Under the pieces are notes generated by a model. The model was not told the DNA's origin. It searched no databases and worked only from the letters and a program-made list of their open reading frames with translations. From positions 1,240,001 to 1,304,000 of the forward strand of contig NZ_BBZB01000001.1 in NCBI RefSeq assembly GCF_001269985.1: 64,000 bases of DNA. Direction: 5' to 3'. A program made the position numbers and the translations under genes. Shown here piece after piece: positions 55,726 through 64,000 of the stretch. The stretch comes from Pseudoalteromonas sp. '520P1 No. 423' (GTDB lineage: Bacteria > Pseudomonadota > Gammaproteobacteria > Enterobacterales > Alteromonadaceae). Position 1 is the stretch's first letter. Every line of letters begins with the position of its first letter.

Positions 55726-57531
55726 ATGAAAAATAAAACCTTACTTTCTTTGGCTATATGCGCATCATTAATGGGTTGTGTTGAGTCAAAACTTCAAGAA
55801 ACAGCGGCAGTAGAACAAAAAATTCAACTATCTGAAAATAAAAAAATAGAAAACATCGTTGAAGCATACTTTGATGAGGGTTTAGCCTTTAGTCCAATAT
55901 CAGGCACTTTTGTTGGCCAACCTCAATATAACGATCAATTCTCTCCACCGATCAGTGCTGAAAATCGCGCAAAAGAATTGGCTTTTGTTAAAAAATATCA
56001 AGATAAAATTACTAAAATAAATATTAATAAATTAACAGGTCAGGCATTACTGACTTACGAGATTTTTTCTCGAGATTTAGCGTTAGCAGTTGAAGGTGAT
56101 AAATTTTTAGATCACCTTTTACCAATTGATCAAATGGGTGGCGCACATAATACATTTGCAGGGTTAGGTTCAGGTCAAAGTGCTCAGCCTTTTAGTACAG
56201 TACAAGATTTTAAAGACTTTAGATTAAGAGCTGAAGGTTTTGTAACTTGGCTTAAAAGTGTTCAAGTGGCCATGAAGCAAGGCACAGAGCAAGGTGTAGT
56301 ATTGCCAAATGTGTTAGCGGTTAAGCTATTGCCTCAATTTAAAGCCCATGTTGTAACAGATCATACTCAATCAGTATTTTGGATGCCTGTTGCGGCTATG
56401 CCTGATACTTTAACTGAGCAAGAGAAAGCTAAAATAAAGTCAGCGCATAAAAGTATGATTTTAAATAGTTTAGTGCCTGCGTATCAAGACATGGTGACCT
56501 TCTTAGAGCAAGATTATATACCTAAAACACGTGCAAGTGTGGGTTACAGTGAATTGCCAAACGGTAAGGCTTGGTATGAATACCAAATAAAAACAAATAC
56601 GACTCTAGACTTATCAGCCAATGAAATTCATGAAATTGGTTTAAGTGAAGTATCACGTATTTTAGGTGAAATGAAAAAAGTAAAAGAGCAAGTAAACTTT
56701 AAAGGTGACTTAGCTGCATTTTTTGTTCATTTAAGAGAAAGTGATGAGTTTTATTATGATACACCCGAAGAGCTCATTGCAGCTTATGAACAAGTAAAAC
56801 AAAAAATAGATGCAAGCTTACCCCAGTTATTTGATATAGCGCCAAAAGCTGATTATGTTGTAAAAGCGGTAGAAGACTTCAGAGCAGCATCGGCTGCGGG
56901 TGCTTCTTACCAAGGTCCTGCGCCAGACGGTTCTCGCCCTGGTATCTTTTACATCAATACCCATAACTTAAAAGCACAACCTAAGTTTTTATTAGAAACC
57001 TTATCGATTCATGAAGCAGCACCTGGGCATCACTTCCAAATCGCATTACAGCAAGAAGTTGAAGCCTTACCACGCATTCGTAAATTTGGTGGCTATACCG
57101 TATTTGCTGAAGGTTGGGCGTTATATGCAGAAAGCTTAGGTAAAGAGCTAGGTTTATTCACTGACCCATATATGTGGTACGGCCGTTTAGTTGATGAGCA
57201 ATTACGTGCAATGCGCTTAGTACTAGATACAGGTTTTCATGCAAAAGGCTGGACCCGTGAGCAAGGCATTGAATATATGAAAGCAAATTCATCTATGGCT
57301 GCCAGTGATATTGAATCTGAAGTTGAGCGTTATATTGCATGGCCAGGTCAGGCATTATCTTATAAATTAGGTCAATTTAAAATTCGTGAACTACGAGAGT
57401 ATAGTGCTAAAGAGCTTGGTGATAAGTTTGATGTTAAACAGTTCCATACTCAAATTCTAATTGATGGCGCTTTACCTATGCCAATTTTAGAAGCGAAGAT
57501 CAAACGTTGGGTCGCAAGCCAAAAAGTATAA
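55726..57531 (+). CDS. DUF885-family lipoprotein, probable metallopeptidase (second copy)
   Basis: 601 aa with lipoprotein signal (MKNKTLLSLAICASLMGC). Zinc-type motif HEAAPGHHFQIALQQE near residue 430 and FAEGWALYAESLGKELG, as in the paralogue at 32439-34268, from which it differs clearly. Both share ordered segments such as APDGSRPG and FGGYT. Start moved to ATG 55726 from an in-frame GTG at 55717. Substrate unknown; its own terminator follows. Confidence 0.85.
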   Translation: MKNKTLLSLAICASLMGCVESKLQETAAVEQKIQLSENKKIENIVEAYFDEGLAFSPISGTFVGQPQYNDQFSPPISAENRAKELAFVKKYQDKITKININKLTGQALLTYEIFSRDLALAVEGDKFLDHLLPIDQMGGAHNTFAGLGSGQSAQPFSTVQDFKDFRLRAEGFVTWLKSVQVAMKQGTEQGVVLPNVLAVKLLPQFKAHVVTDHTQSVFWMPVAAMPDTLTEQEKAKIKSAHKSMILNSLVPAYQDMVTFLEQDYIPKTRASVGYSELPNGKAWYEYQIKTNTTLDLSANEIHEIGLSEVSRILGEMKKVKEQVNFKGDLAAFFVHLRESDEFYYDTPEELIAAYEQVKQKIDASLPQLFDIAPKADYVVKAVEDFRAASAAGASYQGPAPDGSRPGIFYINTHNLKAQPKFLLETLSIHEAAPGHHFQIALQQEVEALPRIRKFGGYTVFAEGWALYAESLGKELGLFTDPYMWYGRLVDEQLRAMRLVLDTGFHAKGWTREQGIEYMKANSSMAASDIESEVERYIAWPGQALSYKLGQFKIRELREYSAKELGDKFDVKQFHTQILIDGALPMPILEAKIKRWVASQKV

Positions 57532-57609
57532 AGATAAACCTGCTTCGCGGATTTATTGAGGCTACTTGGTAGCAGCGCAATAATTAGAAAAACAAGTTAT
57601 TGTTCTAAT

Positions 57610-57652
57610 AAAAAACACCTTATTGTCATTAATGATAGTGAGGTGTTTTTTT
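57610..57652. terminator. Terminator between DUF885 and LysE-type genes
   Basis: AAAAACACCT and AGGTGTTTTT with an inner TCATTAATGA hairpin; T-tracts in both directions. Confidence 0.78.
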
Positions 57653-57677
57653 ATAGATTATTTTTGACAAGGAAGTA

Positions 57678-58295
57678 TTAGCCTAATGCTAACCAAATAC
57701 CAACTCCTACCATTAAACTGCCAGCTATACGGTTCATCCATTTGATATTATCACCGCGGCTTAAAAATAGTCTTAAGCTTTTTCCGCCAGTGGCATAGGC
57801 CATCATACTGGTAAATTCAGTGATCATAACAACGCTAAGTAGCATGATTAACTGTGGTGCAACTTCCCGTTCTACGTTTATAAAAGGCGGCAATAAAGAA
57901 ATCATAAATGCCCATCCTTTAGGATTGGCGATAGCTGTTACTAGACCTTGAGTAAATAAGGACTGTCGGCTGACATCATGTTGTTGATTCTCATCTATCG
58001 CCATCTTACCTTTTGATAACCACATATTGATGCCAATATAAGCTAAATAGGTACCTCCTAGCCATTTTAATATTTCAAAAATGTCAGGATAATTGAGCAT
58101 CACGCTAGCAACCCCTAACACAGCTGCAATGGCAACTAGCGCTACGCCAATGAGCTCTCCTATCATCATCCACATAGTGCGACGCACCCCGATACTCATA
58201 CCTAAGGTCATAGCAAGCGTCATGCACATGCCCGGTGTGATAGAAACAAAAAAGAAAGTCGGGATAAAAACCCCTAAGATAGCTAAATCAAACAT
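57678..58295 (-). CDS. LysE/RhtB-family amino-acid exporter
   Basis: 205 aa, about six helices. Family motif FIPTFFFVSITPGMCMTLAM at the start (G-x-x-C/P loop), LGGTYLAYIGINMWLSKG in the middle, and TAIANPKGWAFMISLLPPF near residue 130 (the NPK motif). Start placed at 58295 (MFDLAILGVFIP), giving normal family length; the longer in-frame N-terminus from 58343 lacks family residues. No good Shine-Dalgarno found. Substrate unknown. Confidence 0.85.
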   Translation of the reverse strand: MFDLAILGVFIPTFFFVSITPGMCMTLAMTLGMSIGVRRTMWMMIGELIGVALVAIAAVLGVASVMLNYPDIFEILKWLGGTYLAYIGINMWLSKGKMAIDENQQHDVSRQSLFTQGLVTAIANPKGWAFMISLLPPFINVEREVAPQLIMLLSVVMITEFTSMMAYATGGKSLRLFLSRGDNIKWMNRIAGSLMVGVGIWLALG

Positions 58296-58363
58296 ATCGA
58301 TATTAACGGTAATAAAAAAGCTATAGTAACGAATTGATATCAATGCATCTACTAGAAAAAGAA

Positions 58364-58500
58364 TTATTGGAGTGCTGGGCTTTTTAAATTGTATTTTTGT
58401 TCATTTTTATCATTGAACCAGGCTGGGTTCATAGGCTTTTTTTTATTAGTGAGTGTGGCATTTGCATTCCAATCTTTGAAGATGAAGTTAGATTGTATAC
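58364..58500 (-). other. Open frame resembling the C-terminal end of a lost gene
   Basis: The minus strand is open without ATG through FKDWNANATLTNKKKPMNPA and WFNDKNEQKYNLKSPALQ to a stop at 58364. The composition looks protein-like (W, N, P), but there is no start codon with a ribosome-binding site except an internal Met. It is either a gene remnant or chance. Confidence 0.25.
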
Positions 58501-58514
58501 AATTTTAAAGAAAA

Positions 58515-58543
58515 TAAAAATCCCAGCATAAGCTGGGATTTTG
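58515..58543 (-). terminator. Terminator of the RND operon
   Basis: AAAATCCCAGC and GCTGGGATTTT form an 11-bp perfect stem around ATAA, about 40 nt beyond the permease stop; T-rich on both sides. Confidence 0.8.
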
Positions 58544-58584
58544 TCAGTCATCAAATGATATCCATATCATGCAAAGTTTTTACA

Positions 58585-61500
58585 CTATGCGGCTTCCTTT
58601 AACTGCGGATCATCAAGTTTGCGGTCTTGATAATCTTTCTCAGTTATCATAAAGCTTAATATGATAGGCACTAGAATTAAAGTAAATACGGTTGAGACAA
58701 CTAAGCCACCAACAACTACTGCACCTAAACCTCGGTAAAGCTCACTACCGGCACCAGGCATCAGAACTAGAGGTAACATGCCACCTACAGAGGTTAAAGT
58801 CGACATCATAATAGGGCGAACTCGGCTCTCAACAGACTCTTTTATAGCCAAGCGTGGGCTGATTGTTTTTTGTTTCAAAATATTTAAAGATTGATGAACA
58901 ATCAAAATAGCGTTATTTACCACAACACCCGCAAGTATCACAAAACCTAAAATAGTCAGTACATCTAAGTTTTGTATTGGTGTATACCTGTCCATAACGC
59001 TTACCCAATGCACGCCAGATAGCCCCATAAATCCACCCAAAGTTGCAAGAGGTACAGTTACTAATATTACTAACGGGTATTTCCAGTTTTGGAATAAAAC
59101 AACCATAACGAGATAGATAACTAGCATAGCTAAGAAAAAGCTAGAACCTAGCATGCCAGTGAAAGAACCATCACCTAATAAAGCGGCTTTAATATCATTT
59201 AGTTTACCAGCACTACCTGCAAGGTTAACTTCAACTAAAGGAGAAATTGCACCTTGAGTTCTGAGTTCTTCAACCATGCTATTAATAGAAGCAATTGCTT
59301 GCTCTAATGGCATACCAGCTGGTGGCGTAAACTGTAAAGTAACCGCACGTTGGCGCGCAACATGTTTAATTTGATCTGCACTTTGACTGCGCTCTAATAC
59401 CGCTAAAGATTGTAAATCAACTACTTGTCCTTCAGGTGTTGCTAAAGGCGTTTGCAACAACTCATCAATAGGGAAATCTGTTTGCTGCGCATTGCTTACA
59501 ATTTTAATATCTTTTAACTCACCGCCAATTTCAAAGCCATTCATTAAAATAATGCCATCTCCATTTGCTTGCACTGCCAAGCCTAAATCACGACGAGACA
59601 TATTTAATTCAGCTAATCTTTCGTCAATTGGCTTAATTGCAAGCTCAGGTGTTGGTAATAAAAAGTTAGCAGGTTCTGGTAAAGTGGCATAAGGGCCATA
59701 GTTACCAATTAACTTAAATAGTAATGCTGTGGCACCTTGGGTTATTTGCGGTAAATCATCACCTACTAAATCAATTTGAATGGCAGATCCAGTTGTACCA
59801 CCTGTATTAAATAGTGGGAATTGAAAAGCAAAACCGATTACATCTGGTGCGTTTACACCCATTAATGTTTGATTTAATAAATCAACGGCATCAACGGTTT
59901 CTTTAGCATTCATAGGGATCATGCCATGTAATACCTGACCACCCATAGCGACTAAAAAGTAATGATCGATTTTAGGCGCTTTAATGACAGAGCCATCCAT
60001 TAAATGTACATCAGGACGGTTATCGACTGTTGATAAAGGGCCGTTACGTAAATTAGCTTCAGCTGTAAATCTATCGCCAGATATTTCCCAAGCAGGGCGA
60101 AGTTTCTCTTCGATACGATCACCAATTTCTGATATTTGATCTAAATTATAGCCCGGTGGTGGCACCATAAAGCCAAAAGCAAAGTTACGGTTACCTTTAG
60201 GTAAATAATCCATAGGTGGAATTAATATAGCGATACCCACTAAGGTAACTACTGCAAAGCTGCCAATGACAGTTAATCGTTTTTTAGTGCTGCCAGAAAT
60301 TTTATAAACAAAATTACCAATTTGTGATGGCACTTTCTCAGCTCTTGCTGATAGCTTATTTAATATAGGATTCTTGATTTGAACTTGTTTGCTCTCAGAA
60401 CGGGCTCTTAATAAGTGTGCGCCGGCAACGGGTATTACTAATACTGAAACAATAAAGCTGATAGAAACCGCAGCCATAATCGCTAAAGAGATATCTCTAA
60501 ATAGCTGACCTGCACTATCTTGAATTGTTAAAATTGGAATGAATACTACAAGCGTTGTTAAAGTTGATGCAAATACAGCACCGGCTACTTCTTGTGTACC
60601 TTCAACACTGGCTTTTAATGGCTTTTTACCCATTTCTAAATGACGAAATATATTTTCGATTACTACAATTGCATTATCAACTACCATACCAACAGCAAAG
60701 GCCATGCCCGCCAGTGATACGATATTAATCGAGCGACCTAAAGCCACTAAAACAACAATAGAACCCACCATAGAAATAGGAATTGCGATAGCAATTACGC
60801 CGATAGTTCTTAATGATCTTAAGAATAATAATAAGGTTAATACAGCAAGTAATCCGCCTATTAAGATATTGCTTTGTACTAATGAAATCGCATTTTCAAC
60901 ATAACTAGAAGAATCCCAAGTCAGTACCATTTCAAATGTGCCTGTTAAACCCAGTTTTTTAGCATGTTGTTCTAATAAACCATCCGGTGCATTTAGTGCA
61001 GCAAACTCAGCTTTTAGCTTATTCATGGTATCCAGTAGATTGGCACCATTAGCAAGTTGGAAATTGAAAAATGGCATTTGTACGCCACGTGCACGTACCC
61101 AGTCAGTCATTTCTTTGTAAGTTTCTACAACTTCTGCAATATCTTTTAAATAAACAGGGCCATTAACATCACGGCGAATAACAGTATTGGCAACAGTTTG
61201 TGCATCGCTAAAGCGACCCATAGCACGTACTCGAATATCATTTTTACCGTCAGGTAATTTACCACCAGAATAATTACTATTAGTTAGCTGTATTGCATCA
61301 ACAAGTTCACTGTAACTGATGCCATAGTTAGCTAATCGAGTAGAATCAAAACGTATTTGTAATTCACGTTCACGGGCACCTAAAATACCTACTTTTGATA
61401 CACCTTCAATATTCTCTAATCTAGGACGTAAACGACGCTCCATAAAGTCATATAAAGTTGTATTATCAAATGTTGGATCTGTTGCTGCCAAACCAACCCA

Positions 61501-61917
61501 AGCAATATAATCAACCGACATAGGATCTATGCCCTCAACGGTTGGTTCGCTTACACCGTTAGGATATGCAGGAACTTCATTTAGCTTTTGCACTACTTCA
61601 GCTTGCGCTTGTGCGATATCAGTGCCTGTTTCAAACTCTAATCTTAACTGAGCAGCTGATGTTTGACTGATACTGGTCATAGAAATTAGACCGGTCACAT
61701 CGCTAAGTACTTTTTCTTGTTCAGCAACTACATCTGACTCAATTTCTTCAGGAGACGCGTTTTCCCAAAAAGTACGAACACTGACAACAACAGAGTCCAC
61801 AGTGGGGGTCATTTGAACAGGAACTTGATTAAAAGCTAAGATCCCCGCCATGATAGAAAGTAAAACACCTACAATGACGCTAATGGGCTGCTTTACAGCC
61901 GTTTCAACAATTTTCAT
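58585..61917 (-). CDS. RND efflux pump permease
   Basis: 1110 aa inner-membrane proton antiporter of the HAE1 type. Twelve-helix layout with two large periplasmic loops; helix 1 MKIVETAVKQPISVIVGVLL, helix 4 with AGMAFAVGMVVDNAIVVIEN (proton-relay Asp, around residue 405), and the second-half GFVILAGVVVNNAILIVHQS. It exports drugs, detergents or other toxic compounds with the adaptor encoded upstream. Shares one base with the adaptor stop (TAATG). No outer-membrane channel in this operon; TolC at 41.9 kb may serve. Confidence 0.93.
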   Translation of the reverse strand: MKIVETAVKQPISVIVGVLLSIMAGILAFNQVPVQMTPTVDSVVVSVRTFWENASPEEIESDVVAEQEKVLSDVTGLISMTSISQTSAAQLRLEFETGTDIAQAQAEVVQKLNEVPAYPNGVSEPTVEGIDPMSVDYIAWVGLAATDPTFDNTTLYDFMERRLRPRLENIEGVSKVGILGARERELQIRFDSTRLANYGISYSELVDAIQLTNSNYSGGKLPDGKNDIRVRAMGRFSDAQTVANTVIRRDVNGPVYLKDIAEVVETYKEMTDWVRARGVQMPFFNFQLANGANLLDTMNKLKAEFAALNAPDGLLEQHAKKLGLTGTFEMVLTWDSSSYVENAISLVQSNILIGGLLAVLTLLLFLRSLRTIGVIAIAIPISMVGSIVVLVALGRSINIVSLAGMAFAVGMVVDNAIVVIENIFRHLEMGKKPLKASVEGTQEVAGAVFASTLTTLVVFIPILTIQDSAGQLFRDISLAIMAAVSISFIVSVLVIPVAGAHLLRARSESKQVQIKNPILNKLSARAEKVPSQIGNFVYKISGSTKKRLTVIGSFAVVTLVGIAILIPPMDYLPKGNRNFAFGFMVPPPGYNLDQISEIGDRIEEKLRPAWEISGDRFTAEANLRNGPLSTVDNRPDVHLMDGSVIKAPKIDHYFLVAMGGQVLHGMIPMNAKETVDAVDLLNQTLMGVNAPDVIGFAFQFPLFNTGGTTGSAIQIDLVGDDLPQITQGATALLFKLIGNYGPYATLPEPANFLLPTPELAIKPIDERLAELNMSRRDLGLAVQANGDGIILMNGFEIGGELKDIKIVSNAQQTDFPIDELLQTPLATPEGQVVDLQSLAVLERSQSADQIKHVARQRAVTLQFTPPAGMPLEQAIASINSMVEELRTQGAISPLVEVNLAGSAGKLNDIKAALLGDGSFTGMLGSSFFLAMLVIYLVMVVLFQNWKYPLVILVTVPLATLGGFMGLSGVHWVSVMDRYTPIQNLDVLTILGFVILAGVVVNNAILIVHQSLNILKQKTISPRLAIKESVESRVRPIMMSTLTSVGGMLPLVLMPGAGSELYRGLGAVVVGGLVVSTVFTLILVPIILSFMITEKDYQDRKLDDPQLKEAA

Positions 61918-63062
61918 TATAATGCCTTTGTATTTGTTTCATCAGCTACAGCCATAACAGGACCAGGCATTAACCTTTCATTACCTTCAGTGATTACCTT
62001 GTCATCTGCTTTTAACATCGGACTCAATACTGCCGCGATATTGCCTTGATGAAATACAACAGTGACAGGAATTACTTCAGCCATTTGTTTTTCATCTTTT
62101 TGATTCACTTTATAAACTAAAGTACTTGTACCACGCTGTACTATCGCATCTTTTGGTACAGTTAAGTATTGCGTTTTAGCGCCTTCTGGTAACCAAGCTT
62201 CTACTGACATACCAGGCATTAAACCTTGAAACTCAACTTGGCTAACAACTTTGAATGTACGGGCTCTGGCATCTACATTACGTAATACTTTAATGTTAAA
62301 ACCATTTAGCATTTTATCGCCTACACTGAGACCTACTTTAGTTGGAATTGATGTCATGGTATGAGCAAAACGCTCAGGTACATCTAACCAAGCCTCTAAT
62401 TTACCTTGAGAAGTTAAAGTCAGTGCGTTATCACCTGCACCTAACCATTGACCAGGTTCAGCGATTCTTTGGGTAATTTGTCCATTAAAAGGGGCTTTAA
62501 TTGTCATATCATCTAAGCGTACTTCAGCAATATTTAATTGTGCTTGTAATGCCTTTATAGCTTCATGGGCAGCAATCACATTGGCTTGACCAGATAAAGC
62601 GGCAGTTTTACTTTGGCGAAGCCTTTGTTCTGAAATCGCATTTTTATTTGCAGAATGTTTGTAAGCAATATAATCGTCTTCAGCTAAATTAAACTCAGCT
62701 TGTGCTAAAGCATGCTTTGCTTGTGCAAGTGCTAATTCGGCCTCTAGTCGAGACTTTTCAGCTAACATTTTACGGTTATCTATTTGCAACAATTCTTGAC
62801 CAAGTTTTACTGAGTCGCCTTCATTTACAAAAACTTTTATCACAACACCCGCTTCTGCAGATGCAATATGAGTTTGTGTTAAAGCTTTTAAAGTGCCAGT
62901 TACACGTTTATGTGATTGTAAGTCTTGCAGTGCAACACTTGAAAAGCGCACAACTTGATTAGCTGACACGTTATATGAGAAAAAGAGTGAAGCAACACTC
63001 ATAATTAAAAGAATACTTAAAATAGATTCTTTTAATACACTTGAAAATGAATTTTGGCGCAT
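61917..63062 (-). CDS. RND efflux periplasmic adaptor (membrane-fusion protein)
   Basis: 381 aa. N-terminal signal/anchor (SILLIMSVASLFFSYNVSAN), barrel-sandwich lipoyl half-motif GVVIKVFVNEGDSVKLGQEL, coiled-coil hairpin (about 105-180, LEAELALAQAKHALAQAEFN), second lipoyl half-motif MTIKAPFNGQITQRIAEPGQ and beta-barrel/C-terminal domain. Start placed at ATG 63062 after GGGGGA, not the TTG at 63077. Operon with the permease; TetR-type operator 43 bp upstream. Confidence 0.9.
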   Translation of the reverse strand: MRQNSFSSVLKESILSILLIMSVASLFFSYNVSANQVVRFSSVALQDLQSHKRVTGTLKALTQTHIASAEAGVVIKVFVNEGDSVKLGQELLQIDNRKMLAEKSRLEAELALAQAKHALAQAEFNLAEDDYIAYKHSANKNAISEQRLRQSKTAALSGQANVIAAHEAIKALQAQLNIAEVRLDDMTIKAPFNGQITQRIAEPGQWLGAGDNALTLTSQGKLEAWLDVPERFAHTMTSIPTKVGLSVGDKMLNGFNIKVLRNVDARARTFKVVSQVEFQGLMPGMSVEAWLPEGAKTQYLTVPKDAIVQRGTSTLVYKVNQKDEKQMAEVIPVTVVFHQGNIAAVLSPMLKADDKVITEGNERLMPGPVMAVADETNTKAL

Positions 63063-63104
63063 ATCATCCCCCGACAATATTGTTGTTGAATATTTGTAAA
63101 TTAT

Positions 63105-63119
63105 TAGACCAGTCGTCTA
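63105..63119. promoter_or_regulatory. TetR-type operator upstream of the RND operon
   Basis: TAGAC-CAGTC-GTCTA, a perfect 5-5-5 inverted repeat, 43-57 nt before the adaptor start. The form resembles TAGAC...GTCTA boxes bound by NemR/AcrR-like TetR regulators, and the TetR protein next door has a NemR-like HTH. Probably the binding site that represses the pump. Confidence 0.7.
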
Positions 63120-63204
63120 TTTGTGTATTTTTGATTATTTTGCGATCAGATGCAAGATCGAATTTATGTTTTTTTTTATTCTATTTTAAATTTTCAGTTA
63201 TATA

Positions 63205-63262
63205 ATACCAATTGTATTAATTAACTCCCGCTGAATGGGAAGTTAATTAATACAATTGGTAT
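63205..63262. repeat. MITE-like palindrome with 22-bp perfect arms
   Basis: Arms 63205-63226 and 63241-63262 are perfect reverse complements, starting ATACCAATTGTATTAATT. The centre holds CCC/GGG with one bulge. Same termini (ATACCAATT) as the repeat at 51388. Between the RND operon and the TetR gene; 63.06-63.42 kb holds this, the TetR-type operator and a terminator, and no gene. Confidence 0.85.
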
Positions 63263-63373
63263 AAGAGATTTGATTAATAAATTTTGCAACGGAATGTTTT
63301 TAAAATGGGTTTTTGTATGCGTGTGTGTGATGTAGTTTGATTGAGACTATTTGAATTGTTTTAGCTTAAGACA

Positions 63374-63400
63374 TAAAAAAGCACGACTAAAGCCGTGCCT
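63374..63400 (-). terminator. Terminator of the TetR-type regulator
   Basis: Minus strand GCACG and CGTGC (extended by a wobble and an A-T pair) around an 8-nt loop, then TTTTTT; about 20-45 nt after the regulator stop. Confidence 0.7.
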
Positions 63401-63422
63401 GAAAAGGGTTGTATATTTTAAC

Positions 63423-64000
63423 TTAAGGTTTGACTAATAGGTTCTGAAATACAATATCTACAAAGTCATTATAGGGTTGGGCACTATTTTCAACTTGCAT
63501 TTGAATTGATGCTCCGTGGCTAGCACTAAATAAAAAAGCAGCCATTTTTTGCGGATGTATATTATCAGCTAGTTCATTTTCAGCTTGCGCTTGTGTGATA
63601 ACTTGCGCCATTAGGGCATTCATTGAATCTTGTGAACACTTTAAGGCACCACGCATGGTCTCGCTTAATTTAGATTGCTCAAGTGCTAATTTTGGAATTA
63701 AACATTGGCAATCAATGCCTTCCTCATCATGATATTGCTGAATGCGGGCAAAGAAGTTTTTAATCCTGGTTAATGGTGTGAACTTTCTATCGCGGAAAAT
63801 ATCACGCATGAATTCGCTATTTTCATCTGAAGCGCGTTCTATAAGCGCCATGCCAAAGTCTTCTTTGGACTTAAAGTAATGATAGAAAGACCCTTTGGGC
63901 ACACCTGCTGTATCGAGTATTTCTTTAAGGCCACATCCGTTATAGCTCTTTTCAATTATCAGAGAATGGCCAGCTGCCAAGATCATCTCTTTAGTATCTT
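63423..64000 (-). CDS. TetR-family regulator, 5' end outside window
   Basis: The frame is still open at the window edge (DTKEMILAAGHSLIIEKSYN), so the N-terminus lies beyond 64000. The HTH is complete: GCGLKEILDTAGVPKGSFYHYF plus KSKEDF, closest to NemR-type regulators. The C-terminal ligand domain contains two Cys (GIDCQCLIPKLALEQS), a possible redox or electrophile sensor as NemR uses Cys. Leftward, upstream of the RND operon on the same strand; likely repressor of the pump through the TAGAC-N5-GTCTA site. Confidence 0.88.
   Translation of the reverse strand, partial: DTKEMILAAGHSLIIEKSYNGCGLKEILDTAGVPKGSFYHYFKSKEDFGMALIERASDENSEFMRDIFRDRKFTPLTRIKNFFARIQQYHDEEGIDCQCLIPKLALEQSKLSETMRGALKCSQDSMNALMAQVITQAQAENELADNIHPQKMAAFLFSASHGASIQMQVENSAQPYNDFVDIVFQNLLVKP

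Noticed and set aside
59492..61120. Three short plus-strand frames inside the RND permease gene
   Set aside because: All antisense to a long, well-supported gene, and without family features.

Overview
The window reads as a piece of the core chromosome of a low-GC marine gammaproteobacterium of the order Alteromonadales (Pseudoalteromonas/Colwellia-like). This rests on gene order and family content: ftsB-ispD-ispF-truD-surE-pcm-nlpD-rpoS / mutS / pncC-recA, tolC / nudF-yqiB-cpdA-yqiA-parE-parC-plsC-rraB, glnE, hemW-rdgB, and DUF885 lipoproteins. The species cannot be fixed from the sequence alone.

Layout. 1-4.7 kb: the end of a hydroxyproline-catabolism cluster (4-hydroxyproline epimerase, cut by the window edge, and alpha-ketoglutaric semialdehyde dehydrogenase), followed by a GntR/FCD regulator split by a complete 1675-bp IS1595-family element with an 8-bp target duplication; the element carries a TonB-like passenger gene. 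4.9-8.9 kb: PilZ protein, CoxE-type VWA protein with its MoxR ATPase, an unknown lipoprotein, DUF2947 protein. 9.0-20.5 kb: cell division, isoprenoid, tRNA, stress and DNA-repair genes from ftsB to recA; recA has an Escherichia-like promoter overlapped by a LexA box. A DUF3718 gene beside mutS is frameshifted. 20.5-29.8 kb: a decayed periplasmic-binding-protein gene, a DcaP-like porin, acs, a LuxR-type response regulator, purU with a 116-bp tandem repeat of its 3' end, and a Pat-type protein acetyltransferase. acs, the regulator and Pat look like an acetate-control neighbourhood. 29.9-34.3 kb: cupin, SIMPL, DUF1835 protein, a diguanylate-cyclase remnant and a DUF885 lipoprotein. 34.4-43.3 kb: hemW, rdgB, DUF350 protein, glnE, a TcpQ-like protein, lpxL-type acyltransferase, tolC. 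43.4-52.9 kb: nudF to rraB, then an HD-GYP phosphodiesterase. 52.8-64 kb: a small membrane protein with a Fur box, FadL-type protein, MscS channel, a second DUF885 lipoprotein, LysE-type exporter, and an RND efflux pump with a TetR-type regulator (cut by the window end) and a matching operator.

No tRNA, rRNA, CRISPR array, prophage or integrative island was seen. The region is mostly ordinary housekeeping sequence. The unusual content is genome dynamics (IS1595 with passenger gene, palindromic MITE-like repeats, purU repeat expansion, several decayed signalling genes) and some clear regulatory sites (LexA, Fur, TetR-type). I did not find a clearly new multi-gene system; the IS-borne TonB-like gene and the purU terminal repeats are the observations most worth following up. 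Family names come from motif recognition, not database searches.
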